DNA of 64,000 bases. It comes from CAXBID01 sp963815305 (lineage in GTDB: Bacteria; Bacteroidota; Bacteroidia; Flavobacteriales; Flavobacteriaceae). The stretch is from the NCBI GenBank assembly GCA_963815305.1, contig CAWFFW010000001.1:2852001-2916000 (forward strand). Direction: 5' to 3'. The notes under the pieces are model-generated. The model did not search any database, was not told the origin of the DNA, and was given only the letters and a program-made list of their open reading frames with translations. Below, piece by piece: positions 38,439 to 46,516 of this stretch (positions within the stretch are counted from its first letter, which is position 1; each line of letters starts with the position of its first letter). A program made the translations under genes and the position numbers.

Positions 38439-38840
38439 TTAAATTTTATTTGACTTTTTGTCATTTAATTTTTTAACTCCAAATGCAGCAGCCCCTAACA
38501 ATAAAACACTTAAACCACCATCTAAAGGAACAGAATCATGACTATCTTTGTTTCCATTGTTTCCATTGTTTCCGTTGTTTCCGTTGTTTCCGTTGTTTCC
38601 GTTGTTAATTTTAGAATTCTCAACTTTATGTCCATTAAATTTTTTCTTATTGAATAAACCTTCTAACCATTCCCAGAAGCTACTTTTTGCAGTAATTACA
38701 AGTACCGTTGGCGCAGCATTTAATTGAGGACTTTTGTCTATGGTATTAGTTACTGCATTAGCGGTGCTTGAAAAAGTTAAAAGCAATGTTAGGCAAATAA
38801 TAGTTGCATAAATTGATAAAGGATGTTTTTCATTTTTCAT
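38439..38840 (-). CDS. PID-CTERM protein with Asn-Asn-Gly repeats
   Basis: 133 residues. A signal peptide (ATIICLTLLLTFSSTANA) is followed by a short spacer, WEWLEGLFNKKK, then a run of six NNG units coded by a 9-base tandem repeat (about 38548-38606), then VPLDGGLSVLLLGAAAFGVKKL. That last part is the PID-CTERM sorting signal: a P-x-D-G-G motif, a hydrophobic helix and a basic tail, as recognised in Bacteroidota. It suggests the protein is handed to a membrane-bound sorting enzyme and cut at the motif. The slippage-prone repeat can change length by whole units without breaking the frame. It is flanked by the two copies of a putative small RNA gene. Confidence 0.8.
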   Translation of the reverse strand: MKNEKHPLSIYATIICLTLLLTFSSTANAVTNTIDKSPQLNAAPTVLVITAKSSFWEWLEGLFNKKKFNGHKVENSKINNGNNGNNGNNGNNGNNGNKDSHDSVPLDGGLSVLLLGAAAFGVKKLNDKKSNKI

Positions 38841-38871
38841 GATAATAATTTATTAATGATTAATAGCACTA

Positions 38872-38879
38872 CAAAGTTA
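38872..38879 (-). promoter_or_regulatory. -7 promoter box of the PID-CTERM gene
   Basis: On the minus strand TAACTTTG matches TAnnTTTG, 31 bases before the ATG. A TTG lies 16 bases further upstream (38896-38898), slightly closer than the usual 17-23 bases. Confidence 0.55.
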
Positions 38880-39202
38880 ACGCTTTTACTTAACGCAAAA
38901 TATCTTAATAAATTCTAATTTTAACCCAATTACAAACCATTAATTTTATTATCGGACAAATTGTAACTTTTTAATGTTTAACCACAGATTTTATAATTTT
39001 ATGAATTAAATTTTTAATTGTCACTAATTTTAATTTCATAAAACATATCAAAATAATGGATAGATTTATCAAACCTAAAAATTTCAAAGCTTTAAAAATT
39101 CAGATTATCCAAAGCATACTAACCACAAACTCTTTTAAGCCAATATATAAGTCGTTCAACTAAAATATTTTAGTAAACTGTTTTACCAATATATATTTGA
39201 AC

Positions 39203-39272
39203 CACCATAACATAAGTAGGTTAAGTTCATGGTAGATTTGGGGCAAAAAGGTGAACATCTGTTCACCTTTTT
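39203..39272 (+). ncRNA. Putative small RNA, copy 2
   Basis: Same sequence as 38243-38317 from CACCATAAC through ATGGTAGATTTGGGGCAAAAA to the terminator AGGTGAAC-atct-GTTCACCT and five Ts. A perfect -7 box TATATTTG lies at 39192-39199, three bases before the conserved block, as in copy 1. Upstream of the block the two copies do not match, so conservation runs from predicted transcription start to terminator. No open frame. Confidence 0.68.
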
Positions 39273-39360
39273 CATTTTATATAATCTCCGTTAAAATGAG
39301 AAATTCTTTCTAATATTTTTTTCATTCATTTAATCTTTACTTTTATAGAATTACTATTTT

Positions 39361-39512
39361 GCGTTAGGGATAGAAACGGCATCCTTTTGTTTTTTTAATT
39401 GTTGAGAAAGAAACTTTTAAAGAAGCAAAACATTTACAAGTAGATTCCTAGCTTCGCAGGAATTACAAAAACAAAAGATATAGTGGATAGACCGACCCTC
39501 TTGGGTAACGCT
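39361..39512 (+). repeat. Structured intergenic element with conserved ends and variable central stem, copy 2
   Basis: The left end reads GCGTTAGGGATAGAAACGGC then ATCCTTTT; the right end reads AAAAGATATAGTGGATAG, ACCGACCC, TTGGGTAACGC. GCGTTA at the left pairs with TAACGC at the right. The centre forms a stem CTTTTGTTTTT with AAAAACAAAAG enclosing about 70 bases, into which a further small repeat (39441-39467) seems to have been inserted. The ends match copy 1 at 24551-24653. It lies just past the 3' end of the converging sod gene, as copy 1 does for pyk. Confidence 0.68.
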
Positions 39513-39514
39513 AT

Positions 39515-39550
39515 AAAAAAAATCGCCTAGAATAAAATTCCAGACGATTT
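39515..39550 (-). terminator. Terminator of the superoxide dismutase gene
   Basis: On the minus strand AAATCGTCTGGAAT pairs with ATTCTAGGCGATTT (two mismatches) and ends in eight Ts. It lies 25 bases past the sod stop. Confidence 0.8.
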
Positions 39551-39575
39551 CGTATTAAGTGCTTCTTAAAACTAA

Positions 39576-40184
39576 TTACTTAGCTTCTGCGTAACGTTTT
39601 TCAACTTCATTCCAATTGATTACACTAAAAAATGCTTTGATGTAATCTGGACGACGATTTTGATAGTTTAAGTAGTATGCGTGCTCCCAAACGTCAATTC
39701 CTAAAATAGGCATACCTCCACAACCTACTCCTGGCATTAGTGGATTGTCTTGGTTTGGTGATGAGCATATTTCAACTTTTCCGCCTTTATGAACACATAA
39801 CCAAGCCCAACCTGAGCCAAAACGTGTTGCAGCAGCTTTAGAAAAAGCGTCCATAAAATCTTCTTTAGAGCCGTAAGCTGCTTCTATAGCATCTTTTAAT
39901 TCTCCTGATAAATACCCTTTATCTTTAGGGCTCATAACGCTCCAAAATAATGAATGATTGAAATAGCCACCTCCATTATTTCTAACGGCTGCATTATTCA
40001 TGTCCAAGTTAGTAAGAATATCTTTAATCGATTTTCCTTCTAAATTGGTTCCTTCAATTGCATTGTTTAAATTGTTTGTATATCCTTGGTGATGCTTAGA
40101 ATGGTGTATTTCCATTGTACGCGCATCTATGTGAGGTTCTAAAGCATCGTAAGCATATCCCAAATCTGGTAATTTAAAAGCCAT
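39576..40184 (-). CDS. sod: Superoxide dismutase (Fe/Mn family)
   Basis: 202 residues. The metal ligands are His27 (MEIHHSKHHQGY), His77 (YFNHSLFW), Asp164 and His168 (GIDVWEHAYYLNY). It converts superoxide to oxygen and hydrogen peroxide in the cytoplasm; no signal peptide is present. Metal choice (Fe or Mn) cannot be decided reliably from these motifs, though SSPNQDNPLMPG resembles Mn-type loops. A matching promoter box lies upstream and a terminator downstream, so it is a single-gene unit. Confidence 0.96.
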   Translation of the reverse strand: MAFKLPDLGYAYDALEPHIDARTMEIHHSKHHQGYTNNLNNAIEGTNLEGKSIKDILTNLDMNNAAVRNNGGGYFNHSLFWSVMSPKDKGYLSGELKDAIEAAYGSKEDFMDAFSKAAATRFGSGWAWLCVHKGGKVEICSSPNQDNPLMPGVGCGGMPILGIDVWEHAYYLNYQNRRPDYIKAFFSVINWNEVEKRYAEAK

Positions 40185-40221
40185 AATTTCTATATTTTAA
40201 ATATTAATAATTAATTTCTTT

Positions 40222-40229
40222 CAAATTTA
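40222..40229 (-). promoter_or_regulatory. -7 promoter box of sod
   Basis: On the minus strand TAAATTTG matches TAnnTTTG, 37 bases before the ATG. No clear TTG -33 element. Confidence 0.6.
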
Positions 40230-40434
40230 CGTATAAAACAGGTTAATTAAAAATAATAACTTATTATCGATTGCCTTTAAAAAGAAAATTAATAACATTT
40301 TAACATTTGTTATTACCTCTTGTTTTGAGAAATGACTGGTGATACCTGAAAAATTTGTTTAATTGATAGAAAAACAAACCTTTTAAGCGCATAAAATCAT
40401 CGATAGTTTTTATCTTGTATGCAAATTCTTTTTA

Positions 40435-43400
40435 ATGCAAAAAAATAGTGCTTTTACCATCTATAATGCTTCAGCTGGCAGCGGAAAAACCTTTACGCTT
40501 GTAAAAGAATATTTAAAAATTTTATTCGCTTCTGATAGTCCTTATTTATTCAAAAATATTTTAGCTATTACTTTTACTAATAAAGCGGTTGCCGAAATGA
40601 AAGACCGTATTATAAATACTTTAAAGCAATTTTCTGACGAAATTGTTTTAAAAGATTCAAATCCTATGTTTGAGGCTATTTGTAATGACTTAAATATGGA
40701 GCCAAAAATGCTTCATGATAAGGCTAAAAAATTGCTAAATACAATCATACACAATTATGCCGCCTTTGATATTTCGACTATTGATGGATTTACTCATAAA
40801 TTGATTAGGACCTTTGCGCATGATTTAAAACTACCTTTAAATTTTGAAGTTGAACTCGACCAAGATGCCCTGCTAAATGAAGCTGTTGACAGTTTAATTA
40901 ATAAAGCAGGGAGCGACATAGCGTTAACAAATATTTTAGTAGATTTTGCTATTGAAAAAGCGGATGATGACAAAAGTTGGGATGTGGCTTTTGATTTTAA
41001 TAAAATAGCTAAACTTTTAGTGAATGAAAACGACATGCCGTTTATTGAAACACTAAAAGATAAAACGCTAGAAGATTTTAAAGTGCTTAAAACACTGTTA
41101 AAAAAAGAAATTGACCAGTTAGAATCTGTCATTGTAAAAAAAGCGCAAGGTGTTTTAACTTCAATTGAAGAAGCTGGTTTGCAGTTTGGTGATTTTTCAG
41201 GACGTTATTTACCTAAGCATTTTCAGAAATTATCAGAAAAAAATTATCCTGTAAATTTTGAAGCCAAATGGCAAGAAGCTATTGATACTAAAACCTTGTA
41301 TCCTAAACGGGTTACTGATGATATTGCTTCTATAATTGAACACATACAACCACAAATTGCTTTGGCCTTTAATGAAACTAAACTCGCTTATTTTAATCTT
41401 AATTTTGCTAAAGCATTTTATAAAAATATTACCCCCTTATCTGTTTTAAATGAAATAAATACTGAACTTCAAGCCTTAAAGCTAGAACAAAACAAAATGC
41501 TGATTTCGGAATTTAATGCCATTATTAGCAAAGAAATTAGAAACCAACCTACACCGTTTATTTACGAACGCATTGGGGAAAAATTCAATCATTATTTTAT
41601 TGATGAATTTCAAGACACTTCCATAAAACAATGGGAAAATTTAATTCCGTTATTAGATAATTCACTCTCAAAAGAAGGTGGGAAAACCATACTGGTTGGC
41701 GACGCTAAACAGGCCATTTACCGTTGGCGAGGTGGAAAGGCAGAACAGTTTATTGATTTATTTAATGATGGGAACCCGTTTTTTATTCAGAAACATATTG
41801 AAAACCTACCGAATAATTATAGAAGTTTAAAGGACATTGTACATTTTAATAATGGTTTTTTTAAGTTTCTCTCAAGCCAAGTGTTTAGTAAACAAACACA
41901 TAAAACGCTTTATGAAAATGCACATCAAAATATTACTAAAAATGAAAATGGCTATGTTGAACTTTCTTTTTTAAATATAGAAAGAGATGACGATAGAGAT
42001 GGGTTGTTTTCTGAACATGTTTTAAACACTATTAACCAGTGTTTAGAACATAATTTTACTTTAAAAGACATTTGTATTCTTGTTAGAAAGAAAAAAGAGG
42101 GTGTTGCGATTGCAAATTATTTAAGTAAAAATAAAATACCTATAGTGTCTTCTGAAACCCTATTGATAAATAATTCCCCCGAGGTTAATTTTATAAACAA
42201 CATATTGGCTTTATTGGTTCAACCGGATAACAATGAACTAAAAATTTCTATTTTAAATCACTTAACCGCGCTGTTTAATATTGAAAATAAGCACGATTAT
42301 TTTATAAATCATATCCAGTTATCTATTTCAGAACTTTTCAAAAGCTTTGAGACTTTTGGTGTTTTTATAAATAACCATCTTTTAGTTCAACTCCCGCTCT
42401 ATGATTTAGCTGAAACTATTGTACGTAGTTTTAATTTAGTACAAAATTCAGACGCTTACATTCAGTTTTATTTAGATTTTGTCTTAGATTTTTCACAAAA
42501 AAAGGGTTCAGATATTTTAGGGTTTCTAACCTATTTTGAAAAGAAAAAAGAGAGTTTGAGTATTGTGTCTCCCCTAGGGTTAAATGCCGTTCAAATCATG
42601 ACCATTCATAAATCTAAAGGGTTAGAATTTCCTGTGGTTATTTTACCTTATGCTGATTTAGATATTTACAAGGAATTAGAGCCTAAAGAATGGTTTAAAT
42701 TGGATAATGAAAAATATAACGGGTTTTCACATACGTTATTAAATTTCAATAAAAATTTTGAGTTTTATGGCGAAGAGGGGCAGAATATTTATATAAAACA
42801 TCAATCTGAATTAGAGTTAGATAACATTAACTTACTTTATGTGTCGCTTACTCGTGCCGTAGAACAATTATATGTTATATCAACAAAAGATATTTCAGAA
42901 GAAAGGCGCTATTAATGAAAAGAAATATTCGGGTTTATTTATTAAATATTTACAGCATTTAAATCTTTGGGATACGTCTAAATCAAAATACAGCTTTGGT
43001 AATTCAAAAAGAATTATCAAAAATTTGCCAGTTTCAAATGAAACAATCATTCAACATCAATTTATTTCAACTTCTAAAGAGGAACATCATATCAACGTTG
43101 TTACCAAATCAGGATATCTTTGGGATACAAACCAAGAAGATGCTATTGAAAAAGGAAATTTGATTCATGATATCATGTCGCACATAGAAACAAAAAACGA
43201 TATTGATGCTGTGATTGTTGATTTTTTAAATACTGGCATAATAAATCCAGAGCAAGCATTAAATTTAAAGAAAATAGTCGCTCAAATTGTTGAGCATCCT
43301 CAGCTTCAGGATTACTACACTTCAAAAAATACCATCTATAATGAGCGTGATATTATTACTAAGGAAGGTTTAATATTACGCCCCGATAGAGTCGTTGTAA

Positions 43401-43567
43401 ACGCTACATTTGAAGCTATTATAATTGACTATAAAACAGGCACTGAAGACAAAAAACACGTCCAACAATTACAATTATATCAAGATGTTTTGGAAGATAT
43501 GGATTTGATTGTAAAAAAGAAGATTCTTGTTTATATAAATGATGATATTAAGGTAAAAGATGTTTAA
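40435..43567 (+). pseudogene. AddA-like UvrD/RecB helicase-nuclease, +1 frameshift between helicase and nuclease
   Basis: The first frame (826 residues, to 42915) holds a full superfamily 1 helicase: Walker A NASAGSGKTFTL, motif II YFIDEFQDTS, VGDAKQAIYRWRGG, MTIHKSKGLEFPVV and NLLYVSLTRAVEQL. It then ends in KDISEERRY. The next frame continues GAINEKKYSGLFIKYLQHLN to a RecB-type PD-(D/E)XK nuclease with RPDRVV and AIIIDYKTG, to 43567. Dropping G42901, just after TCAGAA, joins them as KDISEKGAINEKKY. The whole protein would have about 1040 residues and act with the AddB-like protein (46517) in double-strand-break processing. As read, the helicase is separated from its nuclease. A base-call error or a real mutation would both fit. 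Confidence 0.87.
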
Positions 43568-43588
43568 ATTTGCTAAAAATTCATCAAA

Positions 43589-44782
43589 ATGTACGGAAAA
43601 CTGAAAAATCACTTACAAGAAGAACTGCAAGAGATAAAAGATAACGGACTTTATAAAGAGGAACGAATAATCACATCTGCCCAAGGTGCCGAAATTACTT
43701 TAAATACGGGTGAAACGGTTTTAAACTTTTGCGCAAACAACTATTTAGGGCTTTCATCGCATCCCGAAGTTATTCAAGCGGCAAAAGATGTTATGGATAC
43801 ACATGGTTTTGGTATGAGTTCTGTACGTTTTATATGTGGAACCCAAGATATTCATAAAGAACTAGAACAAAAAATAGCCGATTTTTATCAAACTGAAGAC
43901 ACCATATTATATGCTGCTGCTTTTGATGCTAATGGAGGAGTTTTTGAACCTTTACTTGGAAAAGCAGATGCTATAATTTCAGATTCTTTAAATCACGCCT
44001 CTATCATTGATGGTGTGCGCTTATGTAAAGCAGCACGTTATCGTTATGAAAATAGCGACATGGCTGATTTAGAAAAACAACTAATTTCTGCCAACGAAAA
44101 TGGAGCACGCTTTAAAATTATAGTTACAGATGGTGTATTCTCCATGGACGGATTAGTTGCTCCACTTGACAACATTTGTGATTTAGCCGATAAATATGAT
44201 GCTTTAGTAATGATTGATGAATGCCATGCTGCTGGTTTTATAGGAAAAACAGGACGTGGAACCCTTGAAGAAAAAGGCGTTTTAAATAGAATTGATATTA
44301 TTACAGGTACTTTAGGTAAAGCCTTTGGAGGTGCCATGGGTGGTTATACCACAGGTAAAAAAGAAATTATTGATATACTAAGGCAGCGATCAAGACCATA
44401 TTTATTCTCAAACTCTCTAGCGCCCGCAATTGTTGGCGCTTCGATTAAGGTTTTTGACATGTTGGCAAACAATACTGAATTAAGAGATACCTTAGAAAAA
44501 AACACCAACTATTTCAAAAAAGGCATCAAAGAAGCTGGATTTGATATTGTTGATGGAGATTCTGCCATTGTTCCAGTAATGTTATATGATGCAAAATTAT
44601 CTCAAACTATGGCAAATATGTTACTAAAAGAAGGTATTTACGTTATTGGATTCTTTTTTCCTGTAGTTCCAAAAGAAAAAGCTAGAATACGGGTTCAACT
44701 ATCAGCAGCACATTCTAAAACCCAATTAGACAAGGCTATACAAGCCTTCACGAAAGTTGGTAAACACTTAGAAATTATATAA
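43589..44782 (+). CDS. kbl: Glycine C-acetyltransferase (2-amino-3-ketobutyrate CoA ligase)
   Basis: 397 residues, alpha-oxoamine synthase family. Visible parts are FCANNYLGLSSHPEVI, the glycine-rich substrate loop SSVRFICGTQDIHKELE, DECHAAGFIGKTGRG (Asp that holds the PLP ring nitrogen) and the PLP Lys in TGTLGKAFGGAMGGY. It splits 2-amino-3-ketobutyrate with CoA to glycine and acetyl-CoA in threonine breakdown. The length and start MYGKLKNHL match KBL rather than the related BioF. No threonine dehydrogenase gene is adjacent. It begins 21 bases after the AddA-like gene. Confidence 0.93.
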   Translation: MYGKLKNHLQEELQEIKDNGLYKEERIITSAQGAEITLNTGETVLNFCANNYLGLSSHPEVIQAAKDVMDTHGFGMSSVRFICGTQDIHKELEQKIADFYQTEDTILYAAAFDANGGVFEPLLGKADAIISDSLNHASIIDGVRLCKAARYRYENSDMADLEKQLISANENGARFKIIVTDGVFSMDGLVAPLDNICDLADKYDALVMIDECHAAGFIGKTGRGTLEEKGVLNRIDIITGTLGKAFGGAMGGYTTGKKEIIDILRQRSRPYLFSNSLAPAIVGASIKVFDMLANNTELRDTLEKNTNYFKKGIKEAGFDIVDGDSAIVPVMLYDAKLSQTMANMLLKEGIYVIGFFFPVVPKEKARIRVQLSAAHSKTQLDKAIQAFTKVGKHLEII

Positions 44783-44863
44783 ATCTGCTTCCATACTATT
44801 GAACGAGTTAATATTATTAATCATATAAGTTAAATATATATCTAATATTTTATACATTTGTCT

Positions 44864-44893
44864 TTGTTAATAACATTTAACAACTTACTTTTG
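44864..44893 (+). promoter_or_regulatory. Full Bacteroidota promoter of the OmpA-family gene
   Basis: TTG at 44864-44866, then 19 bases, then TACTTTTG at 44886-44893, an exact match to TTG-N(17-23)-TAnnTTTG. Another -7 match, TACATTTG, lies at 44853-44860. The ATG follows about 35 bases after the nearer box. Confidence 0.75.
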
Positions 44894-44928
44894 TTTACAA
44901 TTAACACTTAAAAATTAAACTTTTGAAT

Positions 44929-46281
44929 ATGAAAAATCTTAGCAGATTATTGTTCGCTATGTTGCTTATACTTGGTTACAGCAACGCTGACGCACAAGAC
45001 AAGAACAACCCATGGCAAATTAACATTGGGGTAAACGCAGTTGATGCTTATCCATCTGGAGACGGTGCTCCTTTTAGTGAGACTATTTTCTCTGAATACT
45101 TTAACGTAGGTGACCACTGGAATATTTTACCATCTTTATCTACCATTACAGTATCTAAATATGTTGGTAATGGCTTTTCTTTTGGAGTAGGTGGTTCATT
45201 AAACAAAATTGACAAATGGGGAGATGCTTCAGTTGATGATCTTTCTTACTATGCTGTTGATGGTACAATTAAATACAACTTCTTAGAAGGTACAACTATC
45301 GATCCTTATTTAGGAGTTGGTGGTGGTTACACTTGGGTAGATGAAATTGGTGCTGGTACTTTAAACGGAACTGTAGGTTTTAACTTATGGTTTAGCGATA
45401 ATATTGGTTTAACCGTTCAAAGTTCATACAAGCACGCTTTCGAAGATTATTTACAAACACACTTCCAACATACTGCTGGTATCTCTATCAAATTTGGTGG
45501 TGCTGATACTGATGGTGATGGTATATATGATAAAGATGATGCTTGTCCAGATGTTGCTGGTTTAGAAGCTTTCAACGGTTGTCCTGATACAGATGGTGAT
45601 GGTATTGAAGATAGCAAAGATGATTGTCCAAATGAAGCTGGTTTAGCTGAATTGAATGGTTGTCCTGATACTGACGGTGATGGTGTTGCTGATAAAGATG
45701 ATAAATGTCCTACTGTTGCTGGTTTAAAAGCATTAGCTGGTTGCCCAGATGCTGATGGCGATGGTGTAACTGATGCTGATGATAAGTGTCCAGATGTTGC
45801 AGGTCCTGCAGCAAACAAAGGTTGCCCTTGGCCAGATACTGATGGTGATGGTGTATTAGACAAAGATGATAAATGTCCAGATGTTAAAGGAACAGTTGCA
45901 AATGCAGGTTGTCCTGAAGTTAGTGCTGAAGTTCAAAAAACTTTGAACGAATACGCTAAGACTATCTTGTTTGATTTAGGTAAATCAACTATTAAATCGC
46001 AATCAGAAAAAGTTTTAGGTGATATTATTGGTATACTTAACGAGTATCCAACATCTAAATTCACAGTTGAAGGACATACTGATAGTACTGGTAGTGATAA
46101 ATTAAACCAATCATTATCTGAAGCTAGAGCACTTTCAGTTAAAGAATATTTAGTTGAAAATGGTATTGACGAATTTAGACTTTCTGCATTAGGATATGGA
46201 GAAGCTAAACCAATTGATACGAATAACACTAAAGCTGGTAGAGCTAACAACAGACGTGTAGAAATTAACTTAGTAAAATAA
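44929..46281 (+). CDS. OmpA-family outer-membrane protein with thrombospondin type 3 repeats
   Basis: 450 residues from ATG at 44929; a TTG two codons earlier is less likely. The signal peptide ends SNADAQ. Residues 25-195 form an outer-membrane barrel (VGNGFSFGVGGSL, YLGVGGGYTWVDEIG). Then come five calcium-binding TSP3 units (DTDGDGIYDKDDACPDVAG, DTDGDGVADKDDKCPTVAG). The C-terminal OmpA domain (ILFDLGKSTIKSQSEK, TVEGHTDSTGSDKLNQSLSEARA, GRANNRRVEINLVK) grips peptidoglycan. It ties the outer membrane to the wall. A strong promoter, a perfect terminator and codon use richer in GGT/GCT than its neighbours suggest high expression. Confidence 0.94.
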   Translation: MKNLSRLLFAMLLILGYSNADAQDKNNPWQINIGVNAVDAYPSGDGAPFSETIFSEYFNVGDHWNILPSLSTITVSKYVGNGFSFGVGGSLNKIDKWGDASVDDLSYYAVDGTIKYNFLEGTTIDPYLGVGGGYTWVDEIGAGTLNGTVGFNLWFSDNIGLTVQSSYKHAFEDYLQTHFQHTAGISIKFGGADTDGDGIYDKDDACPDVAGLEAFNGCPDTDGDGIEDSKDDCPNEAGLAELNGCPDTDGDGVADKDDKCPTVAGLKALAGCPDADGDGVTDADDKCPDVAGPAANKGCPWPDTDGDGVLDKDDKCPDVKGTVANAGCPEVSAEVQKTLNEYAKTILFDLGKSTIKSQSEKVLGDIIGILNEYPTSKFTVEGHTDSTGSDKLNQSLSEARALSVKEYLVENGIDEFRLSALGYGEAKPIDTNNTKAGRANNRRVEINLVK

Positions 46282-46315
46282 TAACTAGGTAATATTTTAA
46301 TAAAATAAGTTTTAC

Positions 46316-46347
46316 AAAAAACGCTTCGGATATCCGAAGCGTTTTTT
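46316..46347 (+). terminator. Terminator of the OmpA-family gene
   Basis: A perfect 32-base palindrome, the half being AAAAAACGCTTCGGAT, ending in a run of Ts. It lies 35 bases after the stop. Confidence 0.92.
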
Positions 46348-46516
46348 ATTTTTATAAAACCAATTAAACTTCAAAATGACACATGTAAACGGTTTCTTTT
46401 TCACTTTTTTTTCATCTAAAAACAGAATATTAACTAAAGTTATACTTCTATTTTTGAACTTAAATAATCAAAAAAAAATTCCATTTACTAAAACACAATT
46501 TTAAAATTAAATTGGT

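Noticed and set aside
38548..38606. 9-base tandem repeats as a CRISPR array
   Set aside because: Units are contiguous without spacers and are in frame inside a coding sequence (NNG repeats).
37932..42915. TCAGAAG as a general programmed +1 frameshift signal
   Set aside because: The same heptamer occurs in frame within intact genes (for example near 48629 in the AddB-like gene), so it does not force a shift by itself; two matching sites remain only a hint.
45447..45863. Long reverse-strand open frame opposite the OmpA-family gene
   Set aside because: It mirrors the repetitive Asp/Gly-coding TSP3 units; the plus-strand gene has signal peptide, domains, promoter and terminator.
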